From Haemonchus contortus (taxonomy: Eukaryota > Nematoda > Chromadorea > Rhabditida > Trichostrongylidae): 64,000 nucleotides of DNA. The position numbers were made by a program, and so were the translations under genes. The notes beneath the pieces are model-generated. The model was not told the origin of the DNA. It searched no databases and was given only the letters and a program-made list of their open reading frames with translations. The stretch lies in the NCBI GenBank assembly GCA_000469685.2, contig LS997567.1:39397005-39461004 (forward strand), in the 5' to 3' direction. Positions 24,670-35,962 of this stretch are shown piece by piece; within the stretch, counting starts at the first letter, position 1, and each line of letters opens with the position of its first letter.

Positions 24670-27600
24670 CGAAGTGAATGTATATTCCCGGACCGAATGA
24701 CCTGAGTGAGACCTTTGGTATATTAGACTATTAATTATTATCCTTGTTATCACCAAATTTCATCAGCTTTCAACAAAACTCTCTTAGGGATCAGTTTTTA
24801 CATTTGTAAAGCGAAAATGTTGTTTTTGTAAAAAAAAAAACTAGAAGCATATAAAAAATGCAACATTCAAAAAAGGTGCACGATCGATATTTTGAATGCA
24901 CGATTTTTTTGTAACACGAACCATCCTTGGCACCGGCGGCATCATTGATTTTATTGATTCACCGGTCCCGTTCCGAAGCACCATATCCTACTACTTTTTT
25001 TCAAATATTTCGTGAACGAAGAGGTAACTGTAAATCGAGTTGTTGTAGGCGTAAACAGAAGTTAGACAAAAGGATCCGTAGAGTTTTTCAGGCTTGTTTC
25101 GGTTGTAAGCGTTCTGGTGAAAATTTTTAAACAACTTTACTTTAAACCAATCAATTAATTCGTCACCACGTTTTTTTCCATTAACTATAAGGTTTCTTTT
25201 CATTGAAAAATTGCAGTTTTTTTTCAGGAAATTCGCTATCGCAGTTATAACCCTCTCGAATTCGATGCCACGAGTTACAGTGAAATGCCAACGGTAGAAA
25301 CTGTACAGCGGCAAAAGAATTACAGAACTTACTCATCCTGATTGGTTACTTCTCAGTTCCTTTTACCGTCTTTAAGTTCTAGCGAATATTGAAATTTTTT
25401 GTGTGATTGTTACGGTAAGATTTACGCGGTGATAAATTTGATAAAGCTGAAAAATTGTATTTAAATGGATTTCGACTGTTCGGATAGGCCATTTCCAACT
25501 CTACGGCTTCAATTTTTCCCACCCACCATCGCTCTCGGGTCTCGAGTCCTCCTGAAGTCATTCTTGGGCATAAAGGATAATAAAGGATAAAGTTTTTTGG
25601 CGTTAATCAATCCCGTCTGAGGGATGCGCCCCCGCACTCGACTTCCATTCAGAATCGTAGTGGCGTAATGAGTGCGTATGTGGCCTATACAGTGACTTGC
25701 GGTGGCCAGCCGATGTGGCAAGTCAGTGCTTTTATCCTCCCAGACGAGTCTCCAATTCACCGACCCCGGAGGGATGGAAGGCTTGATTGGCCTGTCCGAG
25801 CACCGATCCGGGATTCGAACCCCTGACCGTGCGTGTGATATTCTTGGGCATATCTGAAAATATTTTTCATTCAGTGTAGCCTTGTTAGGGGAATGTTTAC
25901 GACTACCGATATTTCGCAATGGTGAGACATTTAGTGCAGCGCAAACCGGACGACTTTTGGTGCAGCTCAGCTAGACCCCATTGACTGGTATCCGAGTTAC
26001 TTTGAACTCCCTCACAAGTAACCTGTAGGAACAACTAACCTCGCCCAAATAGACCACCAGCCTGCAGAGCTCCCAGCAGCACACTTACTGCCTTTAGAGT
26101 GGTAGGTTTGAGAGGATTATTAACTTAGGGTGCATGGCTTATCCCAAGCTTCCATGCAGCCCATATGAGCTCGGCAGCTTAGCTCTTGAGGGTCTGGCGA
26201 GTGCTGTGATGAGTGGTAGGCCGGGAAACATGCTGAAACTAAGGTGTTTGTAGAGGTAAACAAACATGTTTCTCTCCGAGAGGGGTTCAATGAATACAGT
26301 AACCGAATAAATCTTGTGAAATTGCTAAACTAGTTCATGGAAGACTTTTTATTTATAGTTTTCCACCCATGTCACATGAAAAAATCTTTTTGGAGAGAGC
26401 CTGATCACTGTTTGAGTGTTCTCTACTTTCTGGTTTTTTCCACCTTTCATAAGGCCGTAAACTTTCAGTCGACTTTAAAAACTCGCTCGGGAACAGTATC
26501 ACAATAAAAACAGACTCGTTTATTAAATTGAAAACTTCCGCTGGCTGTTTTTATAGACAGTATTTTGACAGTAACTAGTAAGGTCACACTAGTAATCATA
26601 GTGTGATTGTGTTGTTAATAGACAGACAGACTGTAACCATGATGTCATATATTACGAAATAGTTCCTACTTACCAAGTAAGAAGTATTTTGAAGCGTTTG
26701 CGCTAACCCGGCAGTCTACACCCCGCCCATATCTGTTTTACTACTTACTTGTAAAGTCTCCTCCAAAGTTTTCGAAGTTTCCTTTCGTTTTCATTTCAAT
26801 TGGACGGTTAGATCCCGCGTCGTTCAGTTTTGAACTGTCAATTGTTCAGCTTGGGCTCAAGGTAAAGCAGAAGTATGTATGTTCCCAATAAAGTAATTCA
26901 GAAAGTAAACTGTAACATTCTGAAAACTGAAAGGACGGTAATGGCAAATTTTCGTGGGTAGTGGTAGACGTCCCACTTCCTGCTCCCTTCTTGGCAACAG
27001 TCTATACCCGATTCACCCAACCTATTTCACTCAGTTCCAGGTGACCCAGCAGGAAAGTTTCTCTGTCAAGGACCGACAGTAATGTCCTACATGAACCCCA
27101 TCTGAGCTTCATTACAGTAGTACAAGCGTGAAGGGAAAATTGACTCGGCTGAAGATAAACCAAGTAAAGTAGTATGGAACCCAGTTTCTAAGAGCTGAAG
27201 CAGCTCTACCGGAACTGAAGTCCTCATGTTCCAGGGTTCCAGAGGAGGAGGGAGGGGTAGTAAATCGACAAATCTAAGAGAAAAAACTGGTTCTCATCGT
27301 TACTTGTCTAGGTAACGATAATATTATGCTACAGTTATAGTAACTGCTGTCTTACTAAAATAATCATGTGTGTTTCAAAACTGCAAATGACGCCTTGGAC
27401 AGGTTTCAGTAAGGGGTTGGCCGTTACCGCAATGATATGCTTTATGAACAGTAGTAACGAGTTTTCATTAGTTACAGCACGGGGAAACGCTATGCCCAAA
27501 TAATAGCACACTTCCCCTTTGTTATAAGCGGTCTCCGAACCACTCCCTAGACGTCAGATGGGAGAATTTCAAGTGCTGGTACTTCAACATTTCCTCGCTC

Positions 27601-28534
27601 TCACTTGCCCATGACAATTCTGACTGTTACCCGCTACTCGAGAAACATTTCTGTACCGTATCTACTACTGTTTTTAGTTTTCAACTTTACTTTTGGTCTG
27701 AGTACGGTCCTGAGTGCTTCAGCTACTATTTTTCTCAAATATGTTCTGGCCAATAGCCAACATTGCTTTACAGTTTTCACGATTACTTCTTGTTTCCGAG
27801 TTTACTTTGAGTCCTCACAGTTACAAGTACTTCAGTCACTTTTATCTAATCTTTCTAGTAATGGTTCTGGCCAATAGTTTGATAAAGTTCAGGGTGAGAA
27901 TACAAAATATTTGTAACAAGTGTATTGAAACACCTTTCAGTTCCAGTCGTATCCACGATTCCGCATTGGCATCAAAAGGAAGTCGCAATTCTATGGAACG
28001 GTTCCATGTGGAATCATACGACAATGTTTCCTTCGACCATGAAATTTGCTTATGGGACTGCTCAATGGAGTTACACCTTCGACAGACTACTGTACCCAGC
28101 AATCATTTGCATGGTACTTTGCATTTCTTACACTATGATATATGTATATACTATATTATAATTATACTATAATTACATCTACCATATACTATTTATGTGT
28201 AGTCCCAAAGAGATCTATTTCTCTGATGGGAGCTCTAGCTCAGAAGGTCTGAGCCGAAGTGTGCCGAAGCCGTTGATTTAAAGAAAATGTTGACTGGGGA
28301 CGGGAAGGGCACTGAGCTGCTTTACTCCACGAATTTCGCCACGTAATCTGCCACGCGTGTCCCCGAAGCCACAAATGTTCCTTCCCCGGGTTCTAGGTGG
28401 GTGATGAGGCGATACGGGGTATTGTTAAGCATGTGCGGAATGCTACAGGGGGTAAATACATTCATCAGACTATCATATTAGTTTGAAATGTTCAGTTCGT
28501 TCTAAGCGAACATGATCCTCTATTTTTGTTACAG
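24670..28534. other. Intergenic region between the core-2 gene and the first SCP/TAPS gene
   Basis: Holds one minus-strand SINE (25585-25845). Around 27845-28115 there is a possible short gene or gene fragment: an acceptor TTTCTAG, an ATG at 27854, a donor GTGAGA at about 27890, a 47-nt intron and an acceptor CCTTTCAG; none of the reading frames matches a family I know. 28200-28470 looks repeat-like. The 5'-most exon of the SCP/TAPS gene downstream should also lie here but could not be identified. Confidence 0.45.
25585..25845 (-). mobile_element. tRNA-derived SINE copy, minus strand
   Basis: Read on the minus strand it has the B-box 'GGGTTCGAATCCC' (+ strand GGGATTCGAACCC at about 25810), 'GGCCAATCAAGCCTTCCATC', 'CGTCTGGGAGGATAAAAGCA' and 'CACTACGATTCTGAATGGAA', ending with a 'TTATCCTTTA' tail repeat. 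The A-box end seems truncated. Confidence 0.85.
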
Positions 28535-31500
28535 ATTGCTATATGTACCGTGCAGTCAAGAGACATCCCTAGAGAGCTGCAAGGTATTATGAGTCGCTTC
28601 AGTTTTAGATTGGAATTGAAATGCTCACTGATTTTCTAGCGTTCGGGTGTCGAAATCCGGAAATCACGAACTCCATGAGATCGTTATTTTTGAATTTTCA
28701 CAATGATGCTCGGCTTCGGGTGGCCAAAGGTGTGGAGCCGAATAGGTATGGTTACCTGCATCCAGCCAAGAACATGTATAAACTGGTAAGGAAATTTGGT
28801 AATTATTTGAACTCTTATCATATAATTAGAATATTATTAAGATCAACGTAGGTCTCAAAAGAAGGTGTCGCAACAGGCCTAACAAAGTCAACCAGTAGTT
28901 TTTCTTTGAAACTAGCAAATTTTCCCTGGGCATTCATGTTAATCAAGACCGACTGCTTTATTCCGAGGTCACTGAGTAATATGCAAGAGTCCGGCCTCAG
29001 ACGGACTCGAACCCACACTTGGAATTTCCGGGCACTGCTCTCTACCGTTTATTCTACCAATACCCCCCTCCTCCCCCCTCCCCCCTGAAAACGTGTGTAG
29101 TGGCGCGCCACTCGGCGATGCCCAAATATCCATAAAAACTCGTACTGCTTAATTATTAATGATTATTATCAAAAAACTCAAACTGTGTAGTACACAGAGG
29201 ACGGATAGACCTTTTTTAGCAATGGGATTGCAATCTGGAGCAAAAAGCGCAAAACCTCATTACCGGATGCCCACAGTGGATGAGGATAGCAGGCGGTATG
29301 TCGCGGAACTTTTACACGTGAGTGCAAGATCTTTACAGACTACTATTACCATGTCTAACAATTGAATACAAACTGATTACGGTAATTACTTACTATCTAG
29401 CCACTGTTGTGAGTATAAAGGGTGTGTGCGCATTCGTGCGATTCGAGCTGTGCGCGGCAAAATTCTTAACAAGTCTGAAGACTTTTGCGCCTAATGTTGG
29501 GGCCCAAAGTTGAAGTAGAATAGATTGGCAGGATCAGCTGACTATACTAATCCATTCTACTTCAATTTTGTGTCCCAATAATAGGCACCAGGGTCGTTTG
29601 AATGGCCACGAATTTTGCTGCGCGCAGCTCGAATCGCGCGAATGTACCGTCCCCCAGGATAGATGGTACCACCTGGCCTCATGCCCTCTCGGAATGTTTA
29701 AATTAATTGAAGTGGAAAACGTGACTGTGACTAAATTTCAATTACTGTTCAGCACATATATACGTCCGAAATCGAATACTTCCGATATTATTGCCGGTAT
29801 CCTATCGAAATGGTGGGGAGAAGCTGGTGTGTACGGTGTCAGCGATCCAGAAAATAAGTACACCAACACAATACTATATAACTTTGCAAACGTAAGTTAC
29901 TATTCAAAAAGAATGTTTTTATTGGATTGACCACCTCACCTGGTTGTAAAGAAAATCTAGAGGGAAGCCTGCCTTTTTTTCAGATGGTCCATTCAAGTAC
30001 AACTGGTATTGGTTGCGCCTATAAGGTTTGCGATAAATCCAGGTTGACAGTAATGTGTTTGTACAATAAAATGTGAGTTACTGAGAACCAAATTCCCAAA
30101 AATTCCAATAAAAGAAACAAAAATAGGTCCAATAATATTCCGCTACCCATTTCTCATCTTCCCCGATCACCCAGATGTTGATCATTATGGTTTCCAGTGG
30201 ATATATCTTCGACAGACCTATGTGGGAGACCGGCAGTGCATGCAGGTCAGCCTCAGAATGTACCACTTATCCTGGGTCTTCTTGTTCTGGTGGGCTGTGT
30301 ATCAAGGGCCTCGAGCCGCCAGGTAAGGTACCGCTCTTTAAATTACTGATTACGTACTGGTAACTGTTATTAATTATGTAATGGTACAAAAAAAACTCGT
30401 TATTACAAAGGTTGAAAATGAAAGCATAGTTCAGACGTGGTGTGCCCCATGAGTTCACGTAAGAAGTGTATCACCCTCTTATTAGAAAAATATATTTTCC
30501 CTGATGGCGATTGTCCTATAAATTTAAAGGTTCACTAATGCGCATGAGACAACTGTCATAATCGGTCGCGTCAGCTCCGCCCATTTGCTCATAGTGTACC
30601 TTACTTTTCAACTGAAAGTTCATCGCATACCAGTTCAGATTATGGTTACAATACAATATGCCCATCAAATGCCGATATGACAGACGCCGTACGAAGAAAG
30701 TTCCTCGAAATGCACAACTATCTGAGGTTGGTTTATCCAATTTAATTTTAATGTTTCCATAGGTGTTGACTCTTTTAGCTGACCCAACTTGACTCTTTAG
30801 TGGTAGCTAGAGGGCCTCTACCTGTAAAAGTTAAAGGATCGAAGCTGCATCGTCGTAAGTGGTGTACTTATTGAATTCGAGGAAAAGTCGCCTGTTTATG
30901 GGGGAGGCGGGCGGTAGGAACGGTTTTGTGTAATCGATCCGCCGCACGCGTCTGTCGCGGACCATTTGCTTCGTTATAACAGTCCTAGCGTTCTTCATAC
31001 AGCTATGCAATTACTACTTATGGCACGATAATACTGTTAGTTTTTTTGTTCCTCAATTTCTTAAAGGCACCGTTAACATGATTTTGGGTAATCCAGATCA
31101 TGATGAAAAACGAAAGACAAAATCGAAACTAGTGCGACTGAGGTGAAGAAACTGCGTGCATCGGTGTTTTCATAGTGAAAAAAAAGGCCACGAAAAAAAC
31201 GTTAAAAAGGGGGTTGGACGTGAATGAAACCAGAAAAATGAAGAAGGTGGGGCGCCCGGACGAGCTCAAGAGTGCGTTTCACTGCGCGCGTATGGGTCCT
31301 GGTGCGAAGAACAGACAATGGTAATCCACAATTCATTCACTTATAAGCATAAATAAACAAAAAAAAACCTTAGTAACAGCAAAAGTAGCTCACCTTTTCC
31401 AGCCTGTAGGAGTAGGAAATCAAATAAGGGATCGCGGCAGCAAAAAGAAAAACAGAGGAAAGAAGAATGGGAGAAAAACATCGCCTCATCACTCGGCGAT

Positions 31501-34161
31501 TAGCTTTTTGTGCGTGGGTCCTAGAACGAATAATAGCAATCCGTATTGTCTCGACACTTGTCTAAAGTGACACCGATGGAGGGGCGGAGGGCGACCGTGG
31601 ATACTTCTCCGGCCCCTTATTGTGCCCTATCCAGCCGTTTTCCGACCTCATTCCTGCACGAATGGTACTAGAGGGGGCTTCGAATTCAAACCATGTGCAA
31701 ATCTCCGAAACCACTTTTTCGTTAACAGTGTCTTTAATTGCTGCTGCATTGTGCTACATTCCTCGTCTTTCGTCTAGTTTCGTCGGGCGTCTTTCTCACG
31801 GCGACGCGACAATTTCGTTCCTCCTGCACCACGCCCCCTGTTCATGTACCTTTTACGAAGCGGCTTTCAGAAAGTACTTAAAATTACTGCATAAGATTTG
31901 CTTTCAAACACCCTGCATGCTATCAAATGAATCACTCCAGGTCACGTGTCGCCAAAGGTTTAGAGAAGGACGCAATGGGAGGAAACGCTCCAAAAGCTTC
32001 GAAGATGTTGAAAATGGTCAGTCCCGCCCCGGTTACTCTTGAGGACGAGATCTCAAGTGACTAGCAGAAGATCTTGAATATCTTTCTAGGTTTACGATTG
32101 CAACGTTGAAGCATCTGCAATCAGGCACAGTCGGAAGTGTGTGTACCAGCATTCGACTGCTAACGATCGACCTGGAATGCGTGAAAATATTTATTCAACT
32201 TCAATTCTGAACGTTGATAAGATCAACGTCGCAGAAGTGGTTAGTTTGAACCTCCAAAAAAAGTCAACTTCCTAAATATTCGTGGGAATCACTTAGAAGT
32301 CAATTTAACATCGGAATTCAGGAAAACATTCAGCCCAGCTCTTTCAGGCTGTAGCGTTTTGGTGGGACGAGCTCAAGAAGTATGGTATTGGACCGGCGAA
32401 TAGGTTGACCAATGAACTAATGTACAGGCCGAATAAGGAAATCGCACATTACACCCAGGCAAGTTGGCCCACTTCCAATTTTTCCATTTTTTGACCCTTA
32501 AAATATAACAAGGTAGAAGGCAAACCTCTTGATCGTGGAGACTGATTAAGAACGTGGACGTCCGTTCCGCGCGTCCGTCGAAACTGGGTCACCCCGCCCA
32601 CTTTGCGCTGACTGCCGTGGACCAAGCGCATATCGTATGCCCTACTGACAACTACGACGTCCGTTAAGTATCATGGGTTGACGCGCCGCATGCGACGGCT
32701 GCGGCGTGACCTACTTTTGACGGACGCGCGGAACGAGGCGCACCTGGTTAAAAAAGCTGCGGCGCATGGTGAGACAACTAGCAAAGATAACCGCGCTCTC
32801 TGAGCGGTCAGATCATCATGCAATGGACGCGAAGGGAATGCGTGTCAATTCTACTTGAGGCTTCTTTCAGCCTCACGAGTAAAAAGGTGCTCTCTGAGTG
32901 CCGTTCAATATCATTGTAGTACTTCCAACTGACTGTAACTTGAACTTTTTTGTAACTGTAGCGTTTCCCTCAAGTTGCTATATTCAAGAGTTCAGTTCAT
33001 CGATAAAATGTGATGAATAACGAAGTTCTCTGTGCATTGATAAATTACAGATGGCATGGGATCGCACGTTCAAGCTGGGCTGCTCGGTGCAACATTGTCC
33101 TAGCTTTTCTTACGCTGTCTGCCATTATTCTCCGGCGTAAGTATCGATATTCATTCAACAGGAAAAAGTGTTAGATCGGGTTTTAGACCGATGCCAGCTT
33201 TGCCTTTTGATACTATGCTAGAAATAATAACTGGAAATGTGAGGAATGGTTGGCACGGAATGATGAAGTCAGACAGATGGGAAATACTATAAATCGGTAG
33301 AAAATAGCTCTGATCACCCCAGGGAGAGAAGCTAATTACAACAAGTTCTGGGCAGGGCACACCCATATCTGTAGTGAATTCACAACACCTTTTCACTAAT
33401 TACGCATTCGCCGCTACGTTTATTATGGCGAAGTACAGCATCGCAGTATAGCAGGCCATCAGATTCCGGCTTACTGTATCAACTCCCTTCTGTAAAGAAA
33501 TTTTCTGCCTATCTATCACCCATTATTTACTTTCGGGCAGGAGCGATGTAGTGGCAAGTGGCACATTATCTTACAGGCATGGTCGCGGGTTCGAATCCCG
33601 GATCGATATCCGCATAGACCAACCAGGCCTTCCACCCGTCCGCGGTTGACCAATTGGTACCAAACTCGTTTGTGAGGTTAAAAGCACTGACTTATACACC
33701 GGCAGGATATCGCAAGTCATTGTATAGACCACGTATGCATTCAATATGCCACTACAATTCTGAATGGGAGTCGAATGCAAGGGCGCATTCCTCAGACGGG
33801 ATTGATCCCCAAAAGTTTATTCTTTATCCTTTTCATTAATTTCGGTCTGAGGGGATTGAACATTAATACCAACTGTTCACAACATTTACCAGAAACTAAA
33901 TATGTACGAGTGTTCTGTAGTTTGGGAGGAGGATGGCGACATTATAGAGCGTTAGTTTGGAATACTGATCAAGCTGGATTACTTACATTGTTAGCTACTA
34001 TTTATGATAACATTTTCTATCTATTTACTACTTTTCTATTTTTCAGGGGGAACAATATAAATGAGATGATCTACACAATAGGAGACCCATGCAAGGTCGA
34101 TCAACAATGTCCAGGGCGCTACACATGCAGCCCTTCAGAAGGTCTTTGCAATGTAGCCTAA
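28535..34161 (+). CDS. Two-domain SCP/TAPS (ASP-like) secreted protein, gene A
   Basis: Twelve exons are clear: 28535-28583, 28640-28785, 29220-29317, 29753-29891, 29984-30072, 30198-30322, 30639-30726, 31941-32016, 32090-32239, 32348-32458, 33051-33136 and 34047-34161. They encode 423 residues; the first exon with the start codon and most of the signal peptide was not found. Domain 1 has LFLNFHNDARLRVAKG and C-terminal cysteines (GSACRSASECTTYPGSSC). Domain 2 has KFLEMHNYLRSRVAKGLE, the CAP1 motif AHYTQMAWDRTFKLGC and the CAP2 motif CHYSPAGN, then GDPCKVDQQCPG. The family (CAP; hookworm ASP-1 type) is secreted at infection. Domain 1 lacks the CAP1 histidine and the E of the G-x-x-E-N motif. 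The intron after 32458 has a GC donor. Intron 8 holds nested R1 and R2 repeats. Confidence 0.88.
29431..29644. mobile_element. Foldback (inverted-repeat) element in SCP/TAPS A intron
   Basis: Left arm CATTCGTGCGATTCGAGCTG.. pairs with the right arm ..CAGCTCGAATCGCGCGAATG. An inner pair also exists: TTGAAGTAGAATAGATT at about 29511 and AATCCATTCTACTTCAA at about 29550. There is no ORF. It looks like a small hairpin MITE; the exact outer limits and target duplication are not clear. Confidence 0.65.
30901..31838 (+). repeat. Repeat R1, copy c, split by R2 element
   Basis: The left half (30901-31061) has 'GCGGGCGGTAGGAACGG', 'GCCGCACGCGTCTGTCGCGG' and 'TTTTTTTGTTCCTCAATTTC'. The right half (31737-31838) has 'TTGCTGCTGCATTGTGCTAC' and 'GCACCACGCCCCC'. 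The halves are contiguous in copy b, so the R2 element between them is a later insertion. Confidence 0.8.
31064..31734. mobile_element. Non-autonomous TIR element R2, copy b
   Basis: Ends AAGGCACCGTTAACATGATT and CGTTAACAGTGTCTT, flanked by TA (31062-31063 and 31735-31736). It shares the R2 interior, including 'AAACAAAAAAAAACCTTAGT' and 'GTGCGTGGGTCCTAGAACGA'. It is inserted in R1 copy c within intron 8 of SCP/TAPS gene A. Confidence 0.85.
33543..33830 (+). mobile_element. tRNA-derived SINE copy, best preserved
   Basis: Starts 'GATGTAGTGGCAAGTGGCAC' (A-box region), has an intact B-box 'GGTTCGAATCC' at about 33588, then 'GATCGATATCCGCATAGACC' and the 3' block 'CACTACAATTCTGAATGGGA', and ends with 'TTTATTCTTTATCC'. 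It lies in the last intron of SCP/TAPS gene A. Confidence 0.88.
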
Positions 34162-35027
34162 TGTCACTGCTTACTACTACTATCAAACCTACTTGTTAGC
34201 GGACCTTATGATCATCCATTATGAGTTTGTTTGATCAAGCATGAGAGGAGTGGACATGATCTCGTGACGTGAGAAACCGGAAGAAATCGTTCTCACTTAG
34301 CCATCGAAAATGTGAAGCTGGGATGTGCTGTGCTAACAGTAGGTAATACCCAATATCTACTAGGTATATAACTAGTTATGGTACTTTGCCTCCGAAGGAG
34401 TGTACTAGTTGCAAAGACCTTCCAAACTGATTCTCCACGACGGCACTTCTGAGAATGCCTGATTTTGACTTACCCGTACATAGCTTATCGCCTCTGTAAG
34501 GCTTGTGATATATCATGTGATAAGATATTCTTGTGGCAATAAAGCATAACATACGATAACATATGATAAACAGTGATCCAGCGCAAATGTATGAGAACAT
34601 GATATTAAAATTCCAGTGAACATTTATGTGAAATAAAATAAAGTAAGGTAGAAACAACGGTTTCGTTTTTTCATGATACCACACATTCAAGGAGGTTGAT
34701 TGTAGCTCCAACGGATTCGATCTTCCCAACTACTCCTTGTGACAGTAAAAACGTTTATCCAACACACTGGCGGTCTGAAAAATCATTCCTCTAGAGGCAT
34801 AACAAAAAAAGAAGAAAGAAATCAGCTAATAGTTTACAAAATGGATTAAAAATTGAAAGAACCAAAGAGTGAGCTAGTTTTCGGCGTAGCTATCGCTATC
34901 TAAAAACACCATGAAACAATGTCTCTAACCTTTACTCCTTCACAGCACGCCACTCTCGGGAACAAGCACACCTCACCGCTATCGCAAGCAGTAGGGCTGG
35001 GTTCAGTATCAAGACCTCTGAATTTGG
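34162..35027. other. Convergent intergenic region
   Basis: This stretch lies between the 3' ends of SCP/TAPS gene A (+) and the TSR gene (-). AATAAA-type strings on the + strand, for example near 34633, could serve as the poly(A) signal of gene A. No coding signal or repeat with clear ends was seen. Confidence 0.5.
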
Positions 35028-35962
35028 TTAGCTTGGACTGACAAGTTTATTCAAGGAGTAAAATAAAAGTAGCAACACTCGCTCGCAGGTGGCTGCTGGA
35101 CATCCCGCAGCGTTGACGCATTGGCGAGTTCTAGTAATCCTACCACAGTGCCCACATGTGTCCGAACATTCTCCTCCATCCACCCATTCACTCCATTGAC
35201 CAGTGCAATTCTGGCATTGCTCCAGCTCAATACGGGAACCGCTGAAGAAGTTTAGTTGATCTTTAGATGATATGCTACCGTAGTACAAAGAGCGGTTTTC
35301 TTTTATGCAAAATCAAAATTTTCCAGGATAATTGTTAAGAAAGTTAAAGGACGAAGGTAGATAGTCCTACGAAATTGTTCACAGCACCTGAATGTGGAGC
35401 GGAGTTCCGAGAAAGAAACCTTTTTCAGTGGCAGTGCCCCTATTCTGGATGATGATAAAAACGATAATTAACAGGAAATAGCAAGAGTTTTAAAAATTGA
35501 AGGAAAAAGTCTATCATATCTCAGATGAAGTAGGGAGGGGTCAAAAGAAGAGTATAAGACAACTTCGCGTCACAAAATAACTTCAAAAAACTTAATTTCT
35601 TGAATGAAATAAAGATTATAAGTTGAAATAGTAGCAAACGAAGAGTGGAAAGATAGTGTGTTGAATAGAATGTTTGCACAAAAGGTGTACGTGCCAAAAC
35701 TCACCTGCACGTGCTCAAATCGTCACCAGGAATGCAAACCCTGGTGCGGCCACGTGAAATCGCTCCAGGACATGACTGCAAGTGCCGAATATTGTAATAT
35801 TGCAAAATGTGATTGATCAGTTTCGTAATATTTATACTAAACAGACTTCAACTGTTTACCCACTGCGCACTCTAGACTCCATAGGCCCCATGTACCCCAA
35901 CTTGGCCCCGCGGCTTCAATGGCGATCGAAAATGCCACGACCAACAGCAGACAACGGGACAT
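35028..35962 (-). CDS. Small secreted thrombospondin type-1 repeat protein
   Basis: On the minus strand the exons are 35962-35864, 35775-35705, a probable 17-bp microexon at 35387-35371, and 35299-35028, in total about 152 residues. The ATG follows an ATTTCAG acceptor by one base, so trans-splicing is likely. Residues 1-18 (MSRCLLLVVAFSIAIEAA) are a signal peptide. The first TSR-like block has SWGTWGLWSLECA then SCPGAISRGRTRVCIPG. The second has NCTGQWSEWVDGGECSDTC then GRITRTRQCVNAAGCPAATC. TSR domains bind glycans and matrix proteins and are usually C-mannosylated on WxxW. The microexon was inferred because it alone restores the phase and gives CCEQF, found in similar nematode TSR proteins as I recall. 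The 3' end is uncertain: an AATAAA overlaps the last codons (about 35044). Confidence 0.72.
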
